Of a stretch of 64,000 nt of DNA, positions 58,381 to 64,000 are shown piece by piece. How positions within the stretch are numbered: the first letter of the stretch is position 1; each line of letters begins with the position of its first letter. Source of the stretch: Rhinopithecus roxellana (taxonomy: Eukaryota; Chordata; Mammalia; Primates; Cercopithecidae); contig NC_044570.1 in NCBI RefSeq assembly GCF_007565055.1, positions 11,357,023-11,421,022 of the forward strand. The letters run 5' to 3'. Both the position numbers and the translations under genes were made by a program. A model generated the notes under the pieces. It ran no database searches, was not told the origin of the DNA, and was given only the letters and a program-made list of their open reading frames with translations.

Positions 58381-60478
58381 TTTGCTTTTTCTGATAAGCA
58401 CTTATTGCTGACTCATTACTGATATAGACAGGAAGTGGATTTATGCAATTTAAGGATTACAAAACAGAGAGTATTATGCACATCTTACATTGAAAATTAT
58501 GAAATTTAAAGGAGATTTATTTGAGGAGTGAAAGAAGGAGCAGTAGGCATTTCTCAAAGGATAGGAAAAAAATATATATATATATAAGCAATTTACGTAT
58601 CTTCAGGAAAGTCACTATTTCCTGAAGATATGTAAATATCTCGAAGACATGGGTGTCTGTGTGCATAAATATAGAAAGCTATACACACACACACACACAC
58701 ACACACACGAACACACACACATTTAGCAAGATTCCCAGGTCTTCCTCCCGGAAATGCAGTCAAGAAAATAATGCATGATTTGACTTTTATTGAAAGAAGT
58801 TATAAAGTCCATGCCGTTTCTCAGAATCTCTTAGGTCTCATGGTTGCCAATTTCATTTTATGAGCAGAAATAAAACATCTTATTTGCACCTCAGCAAGGA
58901 TCAAAGTGCTGAAATGTCACCGTTTTGGTGGGGTTGATTGCATTGGACTCCCTAGGAGATCACAGAGAGAAAAAAACTGATTGATCATAAACACAGACAT
59001 TGATAGGTGTGGCTGTAATCACAGACGGATGTGAGACAGGCAGACGTAGTAAACAAAGACTTCATGAACAACCTCATGAGGGATACGGCCATGGCCTATT
59101 TGCAGTGAGGCTCCAATGAATTTGCTTTTGTTCGGGCAAACATGTCATTTAATGTTGGAGGCAAAAGACTTCTCTGTAAATGGTTATCCATTTTGTCAAC
59201 ACTCAGTAAATATGGAGGAGGTGGACTGTATGTATTGAGTGGAACAAGGGGAAAAGGTTAAAATCATCTAAAATTACAAGCACAGTTAGGACTTCTTTTT
59301 TAGGCTGAGGAAGCATTTCAGTGATGTCAAAACCATGACACATTTAAGGCAGTGGGACTAAAACATGCCTATCTTTTAAAGGTAGATCTTAACATCATGT
59401 CTCTCACTTGAAGACAATTTTCCTTAAACCTCTCAAACTGGATTATTCCTAGAGCAATTCTTCCAGACTTTCAGAGACACACACCTCCCACTTATATAAC
59501 AAATATTTAAAATGGGCCACTTGTTCTGATACACTTATATTAACAATAAAAATGGCATTAATGATAGCTAATTTTATAGATTATAGTGTTTGCTAAGTAT
59601 CAGGCACAAATACTTTACATGCACAATATATAATGATTCTCCAATGCTCTATGAAGTTTCCTAACTGCAATTCAAGGAACAAAAATTATGGAAAGTAATT
59701 GGCAATGATATAATGTATGTATTTTCACTGCATGACACAAGCAAGTGCTCCGATATTTATACGTGCACATCAAATCAGCTGTTTGTGATAGTTGCAAGTG
59801 CCCTGGACACACGTTAGGAGAACGGGGTGGAGATGGTGAATTCTTTGTGCCAGGGACTCAGATACCATAAGCAGTGTTGGAATTTTTCTGAAATTATTAA
59901 CACCTCTTGGTAAGTTTCCAAATAAACAGACTACAATTTTTCCTTTAATTACTTGGCAGCTGTTTCTTGGAAAGTTCAATGTTTATAAAAACGTGCAAAA
60001 AAGTTCTTGGGTTTAGATATAAAGTGGAGTTAGGTTCTAGATTTAGATTCAGGTCATCATTGAGAGGTATTATATATACATAAATACCTAGCAGGAGATT
60101 TCAAAATTGTATAGGAAATGATAGAATTCTTTTGTTGTTTTGTTTCATGTCATGTATGTTTTTAAACATTTTCTCATTCCTGGCATTTGTCCACTAAATG
60201 TCAGTAGTGACAATTAAGTAGTATAACAATAATAATAACGCACACACAAATAACTTGCAAAATTCCACAGTGACCCCAACAAGAGATAGAGCCACCATTG
60301 AAGAATTACGGTGTTGGGAGATTCAGACAGTAGAGGTTGCGAGATTATAGACTTGAGGATCTCTTTGGACTCTGAAATTTGATGGACAGTATTTACAGAG
60401 AGCTGCATTCTTCCAGGGAGGCTGCTCATAACACTCAGAAAATTCTCAAATGGTGGCAAATTCTCAAGTTCTCAAATT
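58381..60478. other. Mostly unique sequence with small simple repeats
   Basis: (TA)n at 58572-58586, (CA)n at 58683-58721 with one GA interruption, and an inverted repeat at 58591-58637. At about 59560-59700 the words 'gctaagtatcaggcacaaat' and 'ctttacatgcacaatatata' resemble a MIR. No gene. Confidence 0.55.
58591..58637. repeat. Near-perfect inverted repeat (20-bp arms, 7-nt loop)
   Basis: The arm 58591-58610 is the reverse complement of 58618-58637 with a single mismatch. The loop is GTCACTA. It lies between a (TA)n and a (CA)n stretch. Confidence 0.9.
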
Positions 60479-60786
60479 CTCCTGGGTGCTTATGCCTGTT
60501 ATCCCAGCACTTTGGCAAACTGAGGCAAGCAGATCACTTGAGGTCAAGAGTTAGGGACCAATCTGGCCAACATGTCAAAACCCCATCTTTATAAAAAAAT
60601 GGAAAGAAAAATAGCTGGGTGTGTTGGTGGGTGCCTGTAATCCCAGATACTCTAGAGGCTGAGGCACAAAAATTGCTTGAACTTGGGAGGCAGAGGTTGC
60701 AGTGAGCCGACATTGCACTACTTCACTCCAGCCTGGGTGACAGAGCTAAATTCTGTCTCAAAAGAAGGAAAGAAAAGAAGAAACTC
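60479..60786 (+). mobile_element. Alu SINE (AluS-like), plus strand
   Basis: It runs from 'gggtgcttatgcctgttat' to a GA-rich A-tail. Directly before it (60436-60478) a short 'aaattctcaa' word occurs several times in tandem-like fashion. Confidence 0.9.
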
Positions 60787-61573
60787 AAAGGGTGATTATC
60801 ATCCTTTCTCCAAAAGGTTAGGAACCATTGATTTAGAGAATTCCATGACATTGTAGACTTCCTGCAGTCCATTTACTTCATTTGGTAGCCACAATTCTTG
60901 GTTTTATGGGACATGTTTCTTGCACATTCAAAATGTGCATGTATTTGCTGGTTGTCTCAGAAGCCCCTTCAGTTTAGCATTGGTTATGGATTGCATTATA
61001 GTTAATGACGTTATTATTCGTAGTTGCACTTTAGACAGCTGGAAAAGTTGGGTAGAGCTCTTCTGTGAAGTTGCAGAGTTGGCTTGCATGGTGTTCTCTA
61101 GTAGTATATGCAATGCAGACATGGTGTTCTGAGTTTCCACTTCCCCTGGTTACTTCTGAAATACTAGCAGCTAACCTCTTGTCCTAAACCTTTCCTGGTG
61201 CAAAGTGATTAACACTGCTATTTAAAGACAGTGTGCTGGGGCCTCATTGATACAGCAAATTGTGCTGGGAAAGAAAAACCTAGGTGCTGTTGGCTTCTGA
61301 CTGTTGACAATAATGGTCAGCAGTACTGGCCATCTGGTATATTAGTCAGTTGACCCATGGCTGGTACTACTGCCCAAGAAATGTATTTAAAGCCATCGGG
61401 TTAAACTTCAGCATGGCAGTAGGGCATTATAGATTAGGTATACAGCAAATATATGCTGAAAAACAATGTTCCAGTTAATGCACATAAATAGCTGTCTAAA
61501 TGCTCTTATCATAGCACCTTTGTAATTCATGTTGGTATTTCTTTTTAATTTAGATAGAATGACTGCTAAATAT
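60787..61573. other. Unique sequence
   Basis: No gene. Open frames here have no recognised domain. Confidence 0.45.
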
Positions 61574-61901
61574 TAATTCCCTCTTTTTAAATTTTTTTGT
61601 CCTAAAACAAAGTCTTGCTCTGTCACACAGACTGGAGGGCAGTAGTGTAATCTCTGCTCACTGCAATCTCTACTTCTCAGGTTCAAGCCATTCTCCTGCC
61701 TCAGCCTCCTGAGTAGGTGGGACTACAGGAATGTACAATCATGCCTGGATAATTTTTATATTTTTATTAGAGATGGAGTTTCACCATATTAGCCAGGCTG
61801 GCCTCAAACTCCTGACCTCAAGTGATCTGCCTGCCTCAGCCTCTCAAAGTGCTGGGATTACAGCCATGAGCCACCATGGCTGGTCTAATTTCCCTCCTTT
61901 T
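61574..61901 (-). mobile_element. Alu SINE (AluS-like), minus strand
   Basis: The body is about 61589-61885: T-rich head, 'aaagtcttgctctgtcacac', both monomers, end 'gagccaccatggctggtc'. Flanks TAATTCCCTCTTTTT at 61574-61588 and TAATTTCCCTCCTTTT at 61886-61901 fit an imperfect target duplication. Confidence 0.92.
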
Positions 61902-62397
61902 CAGCTCCAAATGTTCTTGTTCGTATGTGGAAAGTGAAGAGATGGCTGTTAGCACAGTGGCTCCACTAGCAAAAGAGCTTCGCCTTCACAAGCACATGAA
62001 TGGCATCGGTTTTCTGTTTGTGACATCAGAAGACAGAAATAGAATTTCAATGAAGTTAATTCTAATAATGGTGAAGTTTTTAAAGTAGCTACTTTATGGA
62101 ATACAATTAGAGTTCTGAAAGTTTTATTTATTTACTTTTATTTTACTTGTAGCTCTATGCTTGTTGTGAATTCTAGTCTAATGTGAAAAATGTAATTATT
62201 TGTTTTGCTGTCTTATAAAACACACACCTTGGTGGAAGCAAAGTTCTTAATAAAGTAAGAAACCAATGGGTCAAACATACTTGGGAGTAGTCGTGGTTCA
62301 CAAATCATTCATAATTGCAACAGGATAGACTGCAGTAACAGAACATATCAAAATTAGAGCTGTAATTATCCACAATTATACATGTCTATAGTAGGCT
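61902..62397. other. Unique sequence
   Basis: Nothing recognised. Confidence 0.4.
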
Positions 62398-62717
62398 AGG
62401 GTAGCAATTGTCAAAGTGTGGTTTTCAGAACCTTGGAGTCCCCAAGATCCTATGAGGGTGTTTAAAACCAGGAGGTCAAAACAATTTTCATAACATATTC
62501 ATGTCATGTGCCTTTTCCTGAATGCTGACATATGCACTTCAGGGACAAAACAATGGTGAGTAAAGCTACTGGGTTCTTAAAACAAATCAAAACAGTCACA
62601 CCAAAAGGTATGAAGTGTCATCGTGTTTTTTTAGCACCATGCAGTCTCCGAATCAAAGAAGAGAAAGTGTCATTTCACTTAAGAGTGGTTTGGAGGAAAC
62701 AATAAAATTGTATATGG

Positions 62718-62770
<53 letters not shown>

Positions 62771-63040
62771 ATTAATAATCTCTACAGTGAAATGGCAACT
62801 GCTCATGAAGCACTTCTGCTGCACACTGAAGTTATGATGGCTGTTTATGGGGAAAAAAAGTGTGATATTGCTTCAGTTGCATTCTGAAGTGACTGAAGTT
62901 TTCATGGGAAAACAAAAGCATCTCAAGGAACGTCTGATGGACTCACATGATAATTCAGAATTGAATAAAGTCAGCCCCTCACTTCAAGGAAAAATCAGAT
63001 TTTTGGAAAACTTTCATTGACTACTGAGCTACTGAGAACT
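62398..63040 (+). pseudogene. hAT-superfamily (Charlie/Zaphod-like) DNA transposon remnant
   Basis: The left end has the 'caaagtgtggttttcagaacc' and 'caggaggtcaaaacaatttt' words of hAT elements. After it, decayed transposase words follow: SVISLKSGL, then HEALLLHTEV, then a frameshifted stretch with HLKERLMDSHDN, SLQGK and FLENFH. In the family these belong to the C-terminal catalytic and dimerisation part of the transposase, which cuts and joins the element ends. A (TA)n tract (62723-62767) interrupts it, and stops and frameshifts abound. The open frame 62615-62887 is only part of this. The element is long dead. Confidence 0.7.
62723..62767. repeat. (TA)n microsatellite inside the hAT remnant
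   Basis: About 22 TA units. It replaces or splits the transposase homology and is translated as an Ile-Tyr repeat in the overlapping open frame. Confidence 0.95.
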
Positions 63041-63072
63041 CCCTGTAGCAAAATATTTTCTTTTTTCTTTCG
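63041..63072. other. Junction with T/C-rich sequence
   Basis: A pyrimidine-rich stretch directly before the T-tail of the retrocopy. It may hold the left target repeat. Confidence 0.4.
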
Positions 63073-64000
63073 TTTTTTTTTTTTTTTTTTTTTTTTTTGA
63101 GTTTCCATCATTTTATTTTGCAAAAATAGACAACTCAGCAATATGCGATACAACGGGGTAGAGCAGAGATGTAAACAGAGGGGAGGGGACAGTACCCTGA
63201 CCCTCCAAGAGAACACAGGGACCCAATGGGAAACTTATTTGGCAGCTAAGTACAAACTGGGGATTGGAGAAAGAAGGGAGGGGTCACAGGGGCCCCGGGC
63301 TTCCCCACCCAAGAACCCTGAAGGAAGGGGTCAATTCCAGGGTGTAAACAAAAGCTAATAAATAAACAAATAGACGCTTCCTCTGCGCCAGGGCAGGATC
63401 AGCTAAGCAGTACCCCCCATCCCTGGGCCAACTTGCTCTGCGGGTTAAAGGGTGGAAGGCACTAGGGAGAGAGGGATCCCTTGGTCCCTCTGTAGCGTAG
63501 GAGGGTCCCCGCCCCGATGGCTGAGATGGAAGGCAGGAGAAGCCTAAGGCACAGGACAGGGCTGGGGGAGGGACTTGTAACGGAGGGCACAGGGTGAACG
63601 CTGCACCACAGCCAAGAGGTGCAGAATGGACCTGCATCTATCTGTCCCTTTCACCCTCTGTTCCTGCCCCAGAAATGCATGGCCCAGCCTGCCCCCACCT
63701 TGACCTGGCACATGGATGGGGCACAGAGGCTAGCACACTCCCTGCAGGTGCATCACACAGCAGTAGGCACCAAAGGTAGGGGCCAGAAGGTGGGCTCAGC
63801 CCTTCTCCTTTGCCCCCTTTTTGGTCTCTAGTGTTATTATTTGCTCCCAGAGAGCCAAGCACCTGGCAGAGGAAGGGCCTGTGGAATGGCAGGGTCTTCC
63901 TCTTGCCCTGGGGAGCCTAGGACCCTGGCACCCAAGGGGCAGTGCTGAGATTTTAGAGTCCAAACCCAGGCTCATCCCTCTGCCCTCTCTCCTGATGGGA
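63073..64000 (-). pseudogene. Processed retrocopy of an mRNA 3' UTR (partial; runs off the window)
   Basis: A T26 tract (63073-63098) is followed, in reverse complement, by a poly-A signal AATAAA (TTTATT at 63112-63117) about 14-19 nt from the tail. Then about 880 bp of GC-rich sequence with CpGs continues to the window edge. The sharp rise in GC against AT-rich surroundings, the A-tail and the correctly spaced signal together indicate a retroposed mRNA. All of the visible part looks like 3' UTR: the open frames (up to 117 codons) show no recognisable domain. I do not recognise the parent gene. The retroposition machinery would have been L1. The 5' side and the other target repeat are outside the window. 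An alternative is the true 3' end of a host gene, but the genomic A-tail argues against it. Confidence 0.72.

Noticed and set aside
62615..62887. 90-codon open frame as a small host gene
   Set aside because: It is a stretch of a hAT transposase relic with an Ile-Tyr run from a TA repeat.
63284..63637. 117-codon Pro/Leu-rich open frame on the minus strand as the coding part of the retrocopy
   Set aside because: No recognisable domain. Its nearness to the poly-A signal and its composition fit a GC-rich 3' UTR.

Overview
This is intergenic primate DNA made largely of retrotransposons. I see no host protein-coding exon, rRNA, tRNA or CRISPR. Catarrhine primate DNA is indicated by Alu (SINE) copies, MADE1, THE1/MST- and MLT-type LTRs, and young L1 elements. 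The youngest L1 copies have a 3' UTR and an ORF1 N-terminal half unlike the hominid L1PA2/L1HS lineage, so an Old World monkey is the best guess. That species call is an inference.

Layout. 0-1.7 kb: unique DNA, two Alus and an ancient L1 fragment. 1.7-8.04 kb: full-length but decayed L1 on + ('L1-1'), itself hit by a 275-bp younger L1 3' end. 8.7-9.04 kb: solo THE1/MST-type LTR with a 5-bp target duplication. 9.5-12 kb: AT-rich unique DNA. 12.04-16.5 kb: MLT1-like LTR split by 'L1-2' (+), which lost about 2.2 kb internally and may carry a short 3' transduction. 16.5-22.6 kb: mostly unique, with a polypurine tract, old L1, L2/MIR and MLT1 pieces. 22.65-35.06 kb: full-length L1 on the minus strand ('L1-A'), interrupted inside its ORF2 endonuclease region by a younger full-length minus-strand L1 ('L1-B', 26.18-32.36 kb). 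35-39.1 kb: Alu, a (TTTTA)19 microsatellite and unique DNA. 39.12-45.3 kb: full-length young L1 on + ('L1-C'). 45.3-56.5 kb: Alus, MLT2 and MLT1-like LTRs, old L1 tails, MADE1 and microsatellites, including a 260-bp segment duplicated into the middle of an Alu. 56.6-58.4 kb: 5' part of an L1 ('L1-D', +). 58.4-63.07 kb: unique DNA, Alus and a hAT transposon remnant. 63.07-64 kb: start of a GC-rich processed retrocopy on the minus strand, running off the window.

Function. The only long intact ORFs are the two 338-residue L1 ORF1 proteins of L1-B and L1-C. They differ at 3 residues. Both ORF2s are broken: L1-B by a nonsense codon and an A-tract frameshift, L1-C by a one-base deletion with a later one-base insertion. 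L1-B and L1-C are nearly identical, lie head to head in inverted orientation and are about 6.8 kb apart, which makes them a plausible inversion substrate. I found no undescribed multi-gene system. The most unusual local structures are the Alu-embedded duplicate, the inverted L1 pair, two quasi-palindromes and the retrocopy at the right edge.
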